Source: Paracoccus albus
GTDB lineage: Bacteria; Pseudomonadota; Alphaproteobacteria; Rhodobacterales; Rhodobacteraceae
Assembly: GCF_027913035.1 (NCBI RefSeq)
Contig: NZ_CP115775.1
Coordinates: 2,254,501-2,318,500 of the forward strand
DNA length: 64,000 bases
Direction of reading: 5' to 3'
The number at the start of each line of letters is the position of its first letter. Position 1 is the first letter of the stretch. Below the pieces are notes generated by a model. It did no database searches, was not told the DNA's origin, and worked only from the letters and a program-made list of their open reading frames with translations. Position numbers and translations under genes: made by a program. Positions 63,989 through 64,000 of this stretch are shown here, piece after piece.

Positions 63989-64000
63989 TCTGTTCAAAAA

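Overview
The window looks like chromosomal core sequence from a GC-rich alphaproteobacterium of the Rhodobacteraceae/Paracoccaceae type (Paracoccus-like). The evidence is the family signatures and gene orders: DUF1150 next to a small heat-shock protein, a lgt - MidA-type methyltransferase - pgeF operon, folB-folP-glmM, fabA-fabB-fabI, a fused ATP sulfurylase/APS kinase, and a DksA that has lost three of its four zinc cysteines. About 69 protein genes are supported. I saw no rRNA, tRNA, CRISPR array, insertion sequence, integrase, phage gene or plasmid gene.

Layout. 1-2.7 kb: a small monooxygenase-like protein, aroQ, a GNAT protein, an orphan MoxR-type ATPase and dksA. 2.8-7.6 kb: an FAD monooxygenase converging on the folB-folP-glmM operon, then a secreted cell-wall hydrolase. 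7.9-16.3 kb: a PPDK-like protein, selD, a lipoprotein, an M3 peptidase, a membrane-anchored MoeB/ThiF-like enzyme, dut and infC (apparent ATA start). 16.4-22.7 kb: an anchored acidic protein, a possible glycosyltransferase relative, fabA, fabB, fabI, an alpha/beta hydrolase and an M23 peptidase. 22.8-28.7 kb: thyA-folA, gloA, a GT8 enzyme, another glycosyltransferase, rpsD, a secreted unknown and an FMN-binding protein. 28.7-37.7 kb: a Suv3-like helicase, TPR and SCP2 proteins, a lysophospholipase-like hydrolase, pepF, a GNAT protein, an M19 dipeptidase and a Nudix protein. 37.7-45.6 kb: purE-purK, a DUF465 protein, hsp20-DUF1150, two glycosyltransferases, sat/cysC, a LysR regulator and a conserved unknown. 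45.6-55 kb: trxB, an Lrp regulator, lgt-midA-pgeF, ubiK, rluD, rpoH, a possible degenerate M48 protein and a SPOR protein. 55-64 kb: the nucleoside-salvage operon cdd-deoA-deoB-add-upp, maeB and prpE (complete, close to the right edge).

How the genes work together. The fab genes make unsaturated and saturated fatty acids. folB, folP, folA and thyA cover parts of folate and dTMP synthesis, and dut supplies dUMP. cdd, deoA, deoB, add and upp recycle nucleosides. maeB and the PPDK-like protein bear on the pyruvate node. glmM, lgt, the wall hydrolases and the SPOR protein serve the envelope. rpoH, hsp20, dksA and the Lrp and LysR proteins are regulatory or stress functions.

No clearly new multigene system was found. 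The most interesting items are unusual starts (CTG for the FAD monooxygenase, ATA for infC, possibly leaderless genes), divergent or rebuilt enzymes (PPDK-like protein, two-part FolB, membrane-anchored MoeB-like protein, M48-like protein without HExxH) and a short repeat shared by two intergenic regions. Where the usual leftmost start gave a poor N-terminus, I moved it and gave the reason.
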